Of a DNA stretch of 64,000 bases, positions 1-8,120 are shown in pieces. Below the pieces are notes generated by a model. The model did not search any database. It was not told the origin of the DNA and worked only from the letters and a program-made list of their open reading frames with translations. Each line of letters begins with the position of its first letter. Within the stretch, counting starts at the first letter, position 1. Source of the stretch: Poriferisodalis sp965215815 (GTDB lineage Bacteria; Actinomycetota; Acidimicrobiia; Acidimicrobiales; Poriferisodalaceae); the NCBI RefSeq assembly GCF_965215815.1, contig NZ_CBDCEO010000013.1, forward strand, positions 1 through 64,000, written 5' to 3'. The translations under genes and the position numbers were made by a program.

Positions 1-66
1 AATGTCCCCAACACGGACGGTAACACGACCGTTGAGAAATGTGGACAGTACCGAAGCCTGCGACAT
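1..66 (-). CDS. possible start of an unidentified gene (runs off the window)
   Basis: An open minus-strand frame begins at an ATG at position 66, with a GAGG motif 8 bases upstream, and stays open for 22 codons to the edge of the window. It lies 33 bases after the stop of the ferredoxin gene on the same strand, so the two could be co-transcribed. The visible peptide begins MSQASVLSTF and shows no recognisable motif. It could equally be chance. Confidence 0.3.
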   Translation of the reverse strand, partial: MSQASVLSTFLNGRVTVRVGDI

Positions 67-99
67 ACGAGCGGCCTCAAGTAAGGGCACTCTCTCGAT

Positions 100-282
100 T
101 TAATCTTCCTGAACGGTCAGTGCCCCTGACGGACATTTGGCAACGACTGCCCGGACTTCGTCCTCTGACGCCGCGCTCGGATCGATCACGAACTTCCCGC
201 CTTCGACCTTAAAAACCTGCGGCAGGCTCTTCACACAATTTGCCGAATGCGTGCAGACTTCCTCATCCCAATTCACTTTCAT
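100..282 (-). CDS. small ferredoxin, single-cluster type
   Basis: This 60-residue protein is likely a soluble electron carrier. Cysteines appear as CTHSANC near the N terminus and as KCPSGAL near the C terminus, the spacing of short mono-cluster ferredoxins of the divergent Fer4_19 type rather than the two-cluster bacterial type. I start it at the internal ATG (282), not the one at 297, because GGAGGG lies 6 bases upstream of the inner ATG. It is divergent from the aldehyde oxidoreductase operon that begins at 540. That neighbourhood makes electron exchange with the tungsten enzyme possible, but this is inference. Confidence 0.75.
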   Translation of the reverse strand: MKVNWDEEVCTHSANCVKSLPQVFKVEGGKFVIDPSAASEDEVRAVVAKCPSGALTVQED

Positions 283-370
283 ACTACGCCCTCCCATATG
301 GTGTTGATTCCCGTAGCCTAGCGCTTTCCCTGGGTGGTCGGCAAGGCGGCTTCATAGGGGACGTGATGAA

Positions 371-454
371 TCCCCCTCACCCCAGCCCTCTCCCTCCAGG
401 GGAGAGGGAGCAGACCTTCCCTCCCCCTAGAGGGGAGGGCCAGGGAGGGGGAAT
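371..454. repeat. dispersed CCCTCACCC hairpin repeat, two arms
   Basis: A pyrimidine-rich arm (CCCCTCACCCCAGCCCTCTC) is followed by a purine-rich arm ending AGGGCCAGGGAGGGGG, so the two halves can fold together. Related copies occur at 2888, 31535, 50524, 53193 and 62145. It occupies most of the divergent gap between the ferredoxin gene and aorA. Confidence 0.7.
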
Positions 455-539
455 TCAAAGTGAGACACTACCGGAAATTGACTTTTGTGGCATTCCTCGG
501 ACGAATCTGTTAGAGGAGGGACAGGAGGGCCAGCACCGT

Positions 540-1031
540 ATGAAACAGCTCCGCGTGATTACCGATAAATGCACAAGCTGCATGCAGTGCGAGTTGGCTT
601 GTGCCTTTGTTCAAACCGGGACCTTTCAGCCGTCCCGGTCTGTCATTCGCGTCCACATCTTCGACGAGCAAGCCGTCTACGCGCCCTATACCTGCTTCCA
701 GTGCGATGAGGCTTGGTGTCTGACGGCCTGTCCGGTGAATGCGATTGCCATTGACCCGGACACAGCGGCGAAAGTCGTCATGGACGACGTGTGTGTCGGC
801 TGTGCGGTCTGCACGGTTGCCTGCCCCTACGGCACCATGTTCTACAACCCGGATACCCACAAAGCCTTCAAGTGTGACCTGTGTGGCGGCGACCCGGCTT
901 GCGTCAAGTCCTGCCCAACCGGTGCACTCGAATACGTGGATATGGATCAGCCGGACTGGCTGGCCAGTTGGGCGGACAAGGTCAACCAAGGCTTTCAACA
1001 TATGCAGGGCGAAGAAGGAGGCAAGGCATGA
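540..1031 (+). CDS. aorA: aldehyde:ferredoxin oxidoreductase electron-transfer subunit (four Fe-S clusters)
   Basis: This 163-residue polyferredoxin holds sixteen cysteines in four blocks: CTSCMQCELAC, CFQCDEAWCLTAC, CVGCAVCTVACP and CDLCGGDPACVKSCP. That is the pattern of DmsB/HycB-like subunits with four [4Fe-4S] clusters. In Aromatoleum the equivalent AorA subunit carries electrons between the tungsten subunit and the flavin subunit. I chose the ATG at 540 because GGAGGG motifs lie just upstream; the longer open frame back to 240 runs through a repeat and is not coding. Its stop overlaps the start of aorB (ATGA), indicating translational coupling. It should act in the cytoplasm. Confidence 0.85.
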   Translation: MKQLRVITDKCTSCMQCELACAFVQTGTFQPSRSVIRVHIFDEQAVYAPYTCFQCDEAWCLTACPVNAIAIDPDTAAKVVMDDVCVGCAVCTVACPYGTMFYNPDTHKAFKCDLCGGDPACVKSCPTGALEYVDMDQPDWLASWADKVNQGFQHMQGEEGGKA

Positions 1032-2887
1032 GCGCGACGAACATAATGAACGGTTGGATCGGCACTGTCCTGCGCGTTAATCTGACCACCGGCGCCATCA
1101 GCAAAGAGCCGCTGAATGCCGAATGGGCCAGAGACTATGTCGGCGGCCGCGGGCTCGGCGTCAAATATCTCTACGAAGAGATGGACCCCAGTGTCGATCC
1201 GTTCAGCCCGGATAACAAAATGATCTTTGCCACCGGTCCGCTGACAGGCACCAACGCCTCGTGTGGTGCACGCTATATGGTCGTCACCAAGGGCGCGCTG
1301 ACCAATGCCATTACCACCTCGAATTCGGGCGGCTTCTGGGGACCGGAAATGAAATTCGCCGGCTATGACATGATCATTCTGGAGGGCAAGGCCGAGAAGC
1401 CGTCTTATCTATGGATATATGACGACCGGGTTGAACTGCGTGACGCGACCCACCTGTGGGGCAAGACGGTCTGGCAAACTGAAGAAAAGTTGCGCGTCGA
1501 ACTCGGCGTGCCGGATTCCATCATCGCCAGCATCGGCCCGGCAGGAGAAAATCTAGTCCGCTTTGCCTGCATTATGAACGACCTGCACCGGGCCGCGGGC
1601 CGGTCCGGCGTGGGCGCGGTCATGGGCTCCAAGAATCTCAAGGCCATTGCTCTGCGCGGAACCGGCGGGGTGTCCTTGGCCGACCCGCAAGCCTATATGG
1701 AAGGCCAGTGGGCCATGAAGGAGAAGCTGCGGCAGTCGCCCGTGACCGCCGAGGGCCTGCCCATGTACGGTACGGAAGTGCTGGTGAATGTGATTAACGA
1801 ACACGGCGCCCTGCCGACTCGCAATCACCAGGAAACTGTCTTTGCAGAGGCCGAAAACATCAGCGGCGAAACCCTGACCGAGACCCGCCTGGTTGCCAAT
1901 AAAGCCTGTTTTGCCTGCACCATCGCCTGCGGTCGGGTCAGTACTCTGCCGGGCGAAGCCTCCTCCAAATACTCGGTCACCACCAATCCGCAGAACTGGA
2001 AAATCGCCGGGGAAGGCCCTGAATATGAAGCCGCCTGGGCCATGGGCTCCGAATGTGGAATCGGCGACCTGGACGCGCTTATTAAAGCCAACTGGCTGTG
2101 TAACGATCTGGGTATGGACTCAATCAGCTTTGGAGCCAGCGTGGCCGCGGCCATGGAGTTGTTCGAGAAGGGCGTGATCACACAGAGTGAAACCGAGATT
2201 CCGATTGAGTTCGGCAGTGCGGAAGCCTTGATCGTCATGGCCGAAAAAACGGCCTACCGCCAGGGCTTTGGCGATGCGATTGCCGAAGGCTCCAAACGCA
2301 TGACCGAGACGCTGGGTCGGCCGGAGTTCTTTATGGGCGTTCGCGGGCAGGAGTTTGCCGCGTATGAAGCCCGCGCCATCCAAGGCATGGGACTCGGCTA
2401 CGCGACCTCAAACCGCGGCGCGTGTCACTTAAAGGCGTATACCGTTGCTGCCGAAATTCTCGGCCTGCCCCGTCAGATGGACCCGCGCGCCACAGAAGAG
2501 AAAGCCGAGATTACAAAAGTCTTCCAGGACGCGACCTCAACCGTTGACGCCACCGGCCTGTGCCAGTTTCTCACCTTTGGGGTTGGCCTGGAAGAAATGT
2601 TGCCCCAACTGTCGGCCGCCACCGGCGTGCCGTATACGCTGGAAGGACTCATGCAAATCGGCGAACGCATCTGGAACCTGGAGCGGCTGTGGAACGAGCG
2701 GGCGGGCTTCACCGGCAAGGACGATACCCTGCCCAAGCGGATTCTGGAAGAGCCCATCCCGTCCGGCCCGGCCAAGGGCGAGGTCAACCGCCTGGGTGAA
2801 ATGCTGCCCGAGTACTACGAACTGCGAGGCTGGGATAAGGACGGCATCATCTCCGAAGCAAAGAAGAAAGAGTTGGGGCTGGAGTAA
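1028..2887 (+). CDS. aorB: tungsten-dependent aldehyde:ferredoxin oxidoreductase, catalytic subunit
   Basis: The 619-residue protein matches the length of the AOR family, which oxidises aldehydes to acids using a tungsten bis-pterin cofactor and one [4Fe-4S] cluster. The cluster ligands are visible as CFACTIAC (Cys294, 297, 301) and a distal cysteine in DATGLC (Cys512), with the family DxxGLC context. The N terminus reads GWIGTVLRVNLTTG, typical for the family. The ATG at 1028 has GGAGG 6 bases upstream and overlaps the aorA stop; an in-frame ATG at 1046 is a weaker alternative. With aorA, aorC and a MoaD-like gene it forms an Aromatoleum-type AOR operon, so NAD rather than only ferredoxin may be the final acceptor. 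The aldehyde substrate cannot be read from the sequence. Confidence 0.92.
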   Translation: MSATNIMNGWIGTVLRVNLTTGAISKEPLNAEWARDYVGGRGLGVKYLYEEMDPSVDPFSPDNKMIFATGPLTGTNASCGARYMVVTKGALTNAITTSNSGGFWGPEMKFAGYDMIILEGKAEKPSYLWIYDDRVELRDATHLWGKTVWQTEEKLRVELGVPDSIIASIGPAGENLVRFACIMNDLHRAAGRSGVGAVMGSKNLKAIALRGTGGVSLADPQAYMEGQWAMKEKLRQSPVTAEGLPMYGTEVLVNVINEHGALPTRNHQETVFAEAENISGETLTETRLVANKACFACTIACGRVSTLPGEASSKYSVTTNPQNWKIAGEGPEYEAAWAMGSECGIGDLDALIKANWLCNDLGMDSISFGASVAAAMELFEKGVITQSETEIPIEFGSAEALIVMAEKTAYRQGFGDAIAEGSKRMTETLGRPEFFMGVRGQEFAAYEARAIQGMGLGYATSNRGACHLKAYTVAAEILGLPRQMDPRATEEKAEITKVFQDATSTVDATGLCQFLTFGVGLEEMLPQLSAATGVPYTLEGLMQIGERIWNLERLWNERAGFTGKDDTLPKRILEEPIPSGPAKGEVNRLGEMLPEYYELRGWDKDGIISEAKKKELGLE

Positions 2888-2925
2888 GCCCTCACCCTAA
2901 CCCTCTCCCACCAGTGGAGAGGGGA
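2888..2925. repeat. dispersed CCCTCACCC hairpin repeat
   Basis: CCCTCACCCTAACCCTCTCC is followed by the complementary GGAGAGGGG, giving a short hairpin in the 62-base gap between aorB and aorC. It is the same family as the element at 371. Confidence 0.65.
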
Positions 2926-2949
2926 TAAAACGCGAAGAGGCGCCCGCAT

Positions 2950-4398
2950 ATGGCACACCACATCATTATCGGAGGGGGACCGGCCGGCGTAGCCGCGGCG
3001 GAAACGATCCGGGCAACCGCAGGCCCTGAGGCACAGATTACGCTCATCTCCAACGAGCCGGCCTACTCGCGCATGGTCTTACCCTACTATCTGGCGAACG
3101 ACATTCCGGAGCGGCATGTGCTGACCGGAGACGCGGCCTATTTTGAAAAGCATGGCATTGCATCCGTGTCCGGTCAGGTTGAGCACCTCGATGCCCAAGC
3201 CCGCACAGTCACACTTGGTGACGGCTCAAGCCACGCGTTTGACACCTTACTCATCGCCACCGGCTCTTCGGCCCAACGTCCTCCCATTTCCGGCATTGAT
3301 CAGGAAGGCGTGTACACCTTCTGGACGCTCGAAGACGCAAAACAGGTGATGTCGAAAGCGCAGGGCACGCCCAGGGCGGTACTCGTAGGTGCCGGCTTTA
3401 TTGGCTTCATTGTCCTGAACGCGATGGCCAAGCTGGGCTGGAATCTCTCAGTGGTCGAAACCGAGCCGCAGGTCCTCCCGCGCATGCTCGACGCCACAGG
3501 CGCGGAAGCGGTCGAAGGCTGGCTGGCGGACCGGGATGTGGCCGTTCATACCGGCGCCCAAGTCCGGAGCATTAGCCGTGCGGGCGAGGCACTCAGCCTC
3601 TCACTGAGCAGCGGTGCAAGCCTGAGTGCGGATATTGTCATTTTGGCCACAGGCATTCAGCCCAACCTGGGATTTCTCAACGGCTCCGGCATTCACATTG
3701 ACGGCGGCATTGTTGTTGATGACCGCATGCAAACCAATATCCCCGGCATCTACGCGGCAGGTGATGTCGCGGCCGGACCGGAACTGCTGAACGGCTCGGC
3801 CGCGGTGCATGCGATTCAACCAACCGCCGTGGACCACGGCCGGATTGCCGGCGCCAATATGGCGGGCAAAGAGACGCACTATCCGGGCAGCCTGCTGCTC
3901 AACGTATTGGATGTCATCAATCTGCACTGCGCCAGCTTTGGCCAGTGGCGCACAGATGCGACAGATGCGACAGATGGGAATGACTCGATCACAACAATCT
4001 GGAACCCGACACGACCGATTTATCGCAAATACGTCTGGCACGGGGACCGCATGATCGGGGCGCTGTTTGTCGGACCGATTGACGACGTCACCATGCTGAA
4101 CGACGTTGGTATGGTCAAAGGACTCATTCAGACGAAGCTAGCCCTGGGAAACTGGGCGGACTACGTCAAAGAGAACCCGACCGATGTGCGTCGAGCCTAT
4201 GTCGCGACCGGCGCAGCACAGAAACTGGTCGGTCAAACACTCTTAGGCGCACCCGCCACAGCGCGTGCCTACCGGGTAGACGGTAAAACGCCCCAAGCCT
4301 GGCAAAAAGACTCGCACGCACCCCTCATCGGTTCACGGCCAGGCACGCTGGATACGCTCCCGCGAACACCGACCCCAGGCATTGGAAAGGGTGAATAA
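2950..4398 (+). CDS. aorC: FAD/NAD(P)-dependent oxidoreductase, AOR flavin subunit
   Basis: This 482-residue pyridine-nucleotide-disulfide-type flavoprotein has an N-terminal FAD-binding GGGPAGVAAAE motif at about residue 7, a second nucleotide-binding GAGFIG motif near residue 147 (for NAD(P)H), and the second FAD motif GIYAAGDVA near residue 265. There is no redox-active CxxxxC pair, so it belongs to the class that passes electrons between NAD(P)H and a partner. In the Aromatoleum AOR complex the AorC flavoprotein links the polyferredoxin AorA to NAD, and the order here (A, B, C, then a MoaD-like gene) fits that. A run of three 9-base repeats sits inside the gene at 3952. The last 40 or so residues are proline and glycine rich and probably disordered. 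Confidence 0.8.
   Translation: MAHHIIIGGGPAGVAAAETIRATAGPEAQITLISNEPAYSRMVLPYYLANDIPERHVLTGDAAYFEKHGIASVSGQVEHLDAQARTVTLGDGSSHAFDTLLIATGSSAQRPPISGIDQEGVYTFWTLEDAKQVMSKAQGTPRAVLVGAGFIGFIVLNAMAKLGWNLSVVETEPQVLPRMLDATGAEAVEGWLADRDVAVHTGAQVRSISRAGEALSLSLSSGASLSADIVILATGIQPNLGFLNGSGIHIDGGIVVDDRMQTNIPGIYAAGDVAAGPELLNGSAAVHAIQPTAVDHGRIAGANMAGKETHYPGSLLLNVLDVINLHCASFGQWRTDATDATDGNDSITTIWNPTRPIYRKYVWHGDRMIGALFVGPIDDVTMLNDVGMVKGLIQTKLALGNWADYVKENPTDVRRAYVATGAAQKLVGQTLLGAPATARAYRVDGKTPQAWQKDSHAPLIGSRPGTLDTLPRTPTPGIGKGE
3952..3978 (+). repeat. in-frame 9-base tandem repeat within aorC
   Basis: ACAGATGCG occurs twice and then as ACAGATGGG, encoding TDA-TDA-TDG. It keeps the reading frame and lies between the nucleotide-binding region and the C-terminal region. 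Slippage would lengthen or shorten a surface loop without breaking the gene. Confidence 0.8.
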
Positions 4399-4401
4399 TC
4401 G

Positions 4402-4671
4402 ATGCAGGTCAGTATCAAACTCTTTGCCACTCTTCGGAAAAAACTCCCCAAAGGCTCTATGGGGAAAGCCACGCTTGACCTCGTAGATCAGGCAACCATC
4501 AACGACCTGATTCAACAACTCGACGTTCCCCTCGACCTGGCCCAGATGGTTCTGGTCAACGGCGAGCAAACCCGGGAGTTCGATCAGGCGCTTACGGACG
4601 GCGACCAGGTCAGCATCTTCCCGCCGGTCGCGGGGGGAGCGAGTGAAGCCTCTTATGTGAAAAGACGGTAA
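4402..4671 (+). CDS. aorD: MoaD/ThiS-like sulfur carrier of the AOR operon
   Basis: This 89-residue beta-grasp protein resembles MoaD, which donates sulfur when the pterin dithiolene of Mo/W cofactors is made. The family ends in Gly-Gly. Here the FPPVAGG signature is followed by ten further residues (ASEASYVKRR) before the stop. It lies 3 bases after aorC, so it is in the operon, and a MoaD-like gene is known from the Aromatoleum AOR cluster. If it is a working carrier, the tail must be removed to expose the diglycine. A single-base insertion in the G run would still not place a stop directly after GG. Confidence 0.75.
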   Translation: MQVSIKLFATLRKKLPKGSMGKATLDLVDQATINDLIQQLDVPLDLAQMVLVNGEQTREFDQALTDGDQVSIFPPVAGGASEASYVKRR

Positions 4672-4730
4672 GACCTTATTTCTATAACCCGCCTTTTCAC
4701 TGCCCGCCTTCCTTCAGCCAGTTCACCCAC

Positions 4731-6470
4731 TCATCGAGGAATAATCGGCAGCACCACATGCGAGGGATGCGCGTCATCATGAAAGACGTGCTGCAGGGCC
4801 GGCTCCAGGCGACTGGCCTCGCCACCGGCCTCGCCGGTTTGCGGGTTCCGATCAAAACGCGGGAAGTTTGAGCTGGCGATGTCAAGCCGAATACAGTGCC
4901 CAGCCTTGAAAACATTGCTGGTCGCCCATAGGTCTAGGGTGAACTCGTATACTTCATCTGGCTTGAGGAGCGTTGCCTGTACCTTTGATGCACGGTAGCG
5001 GCCACGCATGATCCCGTCAGTCAGATTCTGGGCGTATCCTTCGGGATGCACATCCACCAGCTTGGCCGTAAAATCCGTATCCACCGCGCTGGTGGCCGCA
5101 TACAGCGTCAGCGTAACAGGCCCGGTGACCTCGACATCCTGCTCAAGTACGGGGGTGGTGTACACCAGGACGTCTTCCCGCTCTTCCACCGAACGTTGAT
5201 CGAACGCACCGCCGGGTACGGCCGCCGGCCAGCAGCATAGCCCGCCGCCTTTGGTCGGAACGGGGTGGCGCGGATCAGACACAAACACGTCAGCCGGTTC
5301 GCTCCGCGGAGCCTCGGGACTTAATGTTCCATCACCACGGAGGCTGTTCCCTTTACCGTTGCTATGCAGGTAGTACTTTGTGTACTGCGTCCGGGCGAGA
5401 GGCCATTCGTTTTCATTCCGCCAGGTATTATGCCCCATGACGAAAATACGCACCGGCGGCTCTTCCAACAGGCCGTTCTGTTTGCCCTTGAGCCAGTAGT
5501 CAAACCATTTGAGGTGCAGGCCGTCCAGGTCGGCGGCTAATGAAGTACTCGATAACCCGAAATTCGCTTCGCCGACAATGTTGCTCAGCGGCAACGTATG
5601 GTGCCACGGACCGATAACGAGTTTCTGACCGTTTCGAGCCTCTGCCGTAGCGCCCCGCTCACGCATACCCAGATAGTTCCGAATCGTGCCGCCCAGGAAG
5701 ATGTCATACCAGCCGCCAACATTACACGCCGGAATGGGAATCGTGTCATGCCGATTTTCGATATTGAGCTGTGCCCAGTAGTCGTCATCGTCCGGATGCG
5801 CCAGCCAGTCGTAAAAGTACGGCGCCGACTTGCTCAAGAACGGAAAATCCTTAAGCGGGAGATGACGAAAAGCCTCACACATATCATCAATCCCGGACAG
5901 CAAGTGTCCCACTTCGTCCCGCAGTTCGGGCTGTTCTTTGGCAAGACGCATGGCCGTATCGGGAGCCAGGCCGGTCATGGTCCAGCTCGCATTAAAGCCA
6001 AGCGCAAAGGCTCCGCCCTGATAGGTCCAGCCTTCGTGATAATCGGACGCCGTAATCAGCGGGAAGATCGCTTTCAAATGGGGCGGCTTACTCAAGGCGG
6101 CCAGCCATTGGGTGGCACCAACGTAGGACGCGCCATACATACCCACGTTCCCGTCCGACCAGGGCTGTACGGCACACCACTCAACGGTGTCGTAGCCATC
6201 GGCTATGTCATCCCGAAAGGTGTAGAACTCTCCGTCCGAGGCGTAGCGTCCACGCGAGTCCTGGATGACAACGGCATAGCCCTCACTGGCTGTCCGTATG
6301 ACATCGAGCATGAGCATGGAAATAGTCGTCAGCCCTTTGTCGTACGGGGTCCGCTGCAGAATAACCGGATGCGTTCCCGTAGCCGGGCGATAGACATCGG
6401 CGCGCAGCAGCGTGCCGTCCCGCATGGGGATGGCCACATCTTTTTCAACAATCAGTGTGGACTCGCTCAT
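4731..6470 (-). CDS. CocE/NonD family serine hydrolase (X-Pro dipeptidyl-peptidase-like)
   Basis: The 579-residue protein has the layout of cocaine esterase and X-Pro peptidases: an alpha/beta-hydrolase core, a helical insert and a C-terminal jelly-roll domain (from about residue 330). The nucleophile is Ser115 in MYGASYVG; Asp256 (GGWYD) and His290 (GPWHH) complete the likely triad. The substrate is probably an ester or amide, but the family is too broad to say which. The start at 6470 follows AAGGAGG; the longer frame to 6596 overlaps the neighbouring gene and is not used. It follows the aldo/keto reductase gene by 10 bases on the same strand, so the two form an operon. Confidence 0.85.
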   Translation of the reverse strand: MSESTLIVEKDVAIPMRDGTLLRADVYRPATGTHPVILQRTPYDKGLTTISMLMLDVIRTASEGYAVVIQDSRGRYASDGEFYTFRDDIADGYDTVEWCAVQPWSDGNVGMYGASYVGATQWLAALSKPPHLKAIFPLITASDYHEGWTYQGGAFALGFNASWTMTGLAPDTAMRLAKEQPELRDEVGHLLSGIDDMCEAFRHLPLKDFPFLSKSAPYFYDWLAHPDDDDYWAQLNIENRHDTIPIPACNVGGWYDIFLGGTIRNYLGMRERGATAEARNGQKLVIGPWHHTLPLSNIVGEANFGLSSTSLAADLDGLHLKWFDYWLKGKQNGLLEEPPVRIFVMGHNTWRNENEWPLARTQYTKYYLHSNGKGNSLRGDGTLSPEAPRSEPADVFVSDPRHPVPTKGGGLCCWPAAVPGGAFDQRSVEEREDVLVYTTPVLEQDVEVTGPVTLTLYAATSAVDTDFTAKLVDVHPEGYAQNLTDGIMRGRYRASKVQATLLKPDEVYEFTLDLWATSNVFKAGHCIRLDIASSNFPRFDRNPQTGEAGGEASRLEPALQHVFHDDAHPSHVVLPIIPR

Positions 6471-6480
6471 ACTCGCCTCC

Positions 6481-7422
6481 TTAATTTCCAGACACACAAT
6501 CGACCCGCCCGAACAGCCCTGCCAGCCGCTCGCAGTCTGCCGCGGCCAGCGGCTCTTCGAGCAAAGAGGCAACATTCTCTTTGAGATGCTCGACATTGCC
6601 GGTTCCGGTCAGGACGCTGTCCATCCCAGGCTCGTGCCGACAGTAGCGGTAGGCCGCCTCGGGAATAGTCCCCGCTTTCCCATTTTCAGTCAAAAAGCCA
6701 AGCAGGTTCTGGGTCTCACACAGGGCTGGATCGATTTGGTTTTTGTCTTTGAGTTCAGCCAGAATCTTTTTCAGGTAATCCGGGCGGCTGAGCGCGTTCC
6801 GCACGGCAAACATGCCCATGGTCCCAATGTGCTTGGCCTGCGTTTTTGGGAACACCCGCTGGCGGGCGGATTGGTTCAAAAAATTAAACCCGATCATCAT
6901 CACATCCCAGCAGTCGTCCTGAAGCGCCTGCTCCGCCATCGCGTGCTGAGGGTCAGGAATAAAGGCTTCGGTCACACCGACAAAGCGTATCTTGCCCTGC
7001 TCTTGCAGCCGCAGCAGTACCGGGCAGAGCGTGTCGCGGGCGTATTCATACTGCTCGACCCGGACGCCGTGCAGATAAAAGACATCCACATAGTCTGTCT
7101 GTAAGTGCTTGAGGCTGTGTTCAACCCCGCGCCGGAGTTCAGCGCTTGGGTCGTCACTCTCACGGGCCGGACAGAGCTTTTTTGTGGAAATGACGAGTTG
7201 GTCCCGAGCGACATCCTGTATCGCCTTACCCACAATGCTCTCAGTCCCATAGGCTTCGGCAGTATCGATCAGGTTGATTCCCAAATCCAATGCTTGGCGA
7301 ACGACCTCAATAGATTCTTGCTCGGTTCTGCCGGTTTTCTGCCCCAGTCGGCTGTGGCCGCCACAACCCAAGCCGGCCACGCTGACCTTGAGACCAGTTC
7401 GTCCGAGGATGGTGTATTGCAT
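6481..7422 (-). CDS. aldo/keto reductase
   Basis: This 313-residue TIM-barrel oxidoreductase should use NAD(P)H to reduce carbonyls. The catalytic tetrad is visible: Asp53 and Tyr58 in DTAEAYG, Lys81 in STKK, and His118 in YLHG. The N terminus TILGRTGLKVSVAGLGCGG is typical. It is the first gene of a two-gene minus-strand operon with the CocE-type hydrolase, suggesting hydrolysis and reduction act on one compound. The region in front of it holds three 13-base direct repeats shared with the divergent cupin gene. Confidence 0.85.
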   Translation of the reverse strand: MQYTILGRTGLKVSVAGLGCGGHSRLGQKTGRTEQESIEVVRQALDLGINLIDTAEAYGTESIVGKAIQDVARDQLVISTKKLCPARESDDPSAELRRGVEHSLKHLQTDYVDVFYLHGVRVEQYEYARDTLCPVLLRLQEQGKIRFVGVTEAFIPDPQHAMAEQALQDDCWDVMMIGFNFLNQSARQRVFPKTQAKHIGTMGMFAVRNALSRPDYLKKILAELKDKNQIDPALCETQNLLGFLTENGKAGTIPEAAYRYCRHEPGMDSVLTGTGNVEHLKENVASLLEEPLAAADCERLAGLFGRVDCVSGN

Positions 7423-7514
7423 ATGTATATATTCCCCGCCCAGTTAAGCAGTGAAGCCGCGCAGCCTGGAGTCTGGAATCCCCAGACCATATGCCCCTTC
7501 CCCTCTTTTCTGCA

Positions 7515-7556
7515 AGATGTTCAATCGAGATGTCTAATCAAGATGTCTTATTGAGA
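7515..7556. promoter_or_regulatory. three AGATGT direct repeats with 13-base period
   Basis: AGATGT begins at 7515, 7528 and 7541, each followed by a 7-base A/T-rich spacer, and the array is closed by AGA at 7554. The outer parts (TCAAT and ATTGA) are also inverted to each other. The array lies between the divergent aldo/keto reductase and cupin genes, where an operator would be expected. No binding protein can be named. Confidence 0.4.
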
Positions 7557-7642
7557 GAAAAGAGCGCCTTGCTTTTCGTACGGTCCGGCGCTATGGCCAG
7601 AGAGAAGATTGGTACACACTCATAAAAGGAGGGAGTCACACC

Positions 7643-8065
7643 ATGGCGAACAAAGATTTTGAAGTGAAACAAATCCTCAAGGCATATCGGCAGGGGCTGA
7701 TCTCAGACGAACTGTTCGCAGAACAGATGCAAGAACTTGGGGGAAACGGCGCGACAGGCGGGCTTGATGTTGCCAACGTCTTTGACCACCGGGGGAGCCT
7801 ATTCGCGAAGCTGCAGGAAACCCCTATGAGTCAAACCGTCGCATTCACCCTGCCGGCCGGCTATGGCAACGACACGGAGAATACCCACAAGGGCGACCAG
7901 ATTATTTATGCCATCGAAGGCTGCGCGACAGCCAAAGTGTCCGGCACAGAGCAAGACATCAAAGCCGGCGATGTGCTCATGATTCCGGCCGGCGCTCCCC
8001 ATACTCTTCGAACCGGGAACGAATCGTTCTTTGGCTTTACCATCCTGGCGCCGCCGGAACTGTAG
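7643..8065 (+). CDS. cupin domain protein
   Basis: This 140-residue protein has an alpha-helical N-terminal segment of about 45 residues and one cupin beta-barrel. Cupin motif 1 appears as THKGDQIIYAIEG and motif 2 as IPAGAPHTLR, giving a His, Asp/Gln and a second His as possible metal ligands; motif 1 is not the full canonical HxH form. GGAGGG upstream supports the start. It is monocistronic and convergent with the isochorismatase-like gene. Function could be enzymatic or small-molecule sensing; nothing decides this. Confidence 0.75.
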   Translation: MANKDFEVKQILKAYRQGLISDELFAEQMQELGGNGATGGLDVANVFDHRGSLFAKLQETPMSQTVAFTLPAGYGNDTENTHKGDQIIYAIEGCATAKVSGTEQDIKAGDVLMIPAGAPHTLRTGNESFFGFTILAPPEL

Positions 8066-8096
8066 CCACTCTCGGACGACCTCTTCGGCAATACCG

Positions 8097-8120
8097 GGGG
8101 GCGCAGCCTGCTGCGTCCCC
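8097..8120. terminator. hairpin between convergent genes
   Basis: GGGGCGCAGC and GCTGCGTCCCC form an 11-base stem (one G-T pair) in the short gap between the cupin stop and the isochorismatase-like stop. There is no T-run, so it may be a bidirectional hairpin that works weakly or with Rho. Confidence 0.45.

Noticed and set aside
5598..6584. 328-codon open frame on the plus strand
   Set aside because: It is antisense to the CocE-type hydrolase, whose catalytic triad and fold motifs are clear.
7643..8065. whether the cupin gene is the antitoxin or partner of an adjoining gene
   Set aside because: It is monocistronic, convergent with the next gene, and has an ordinary RBS.
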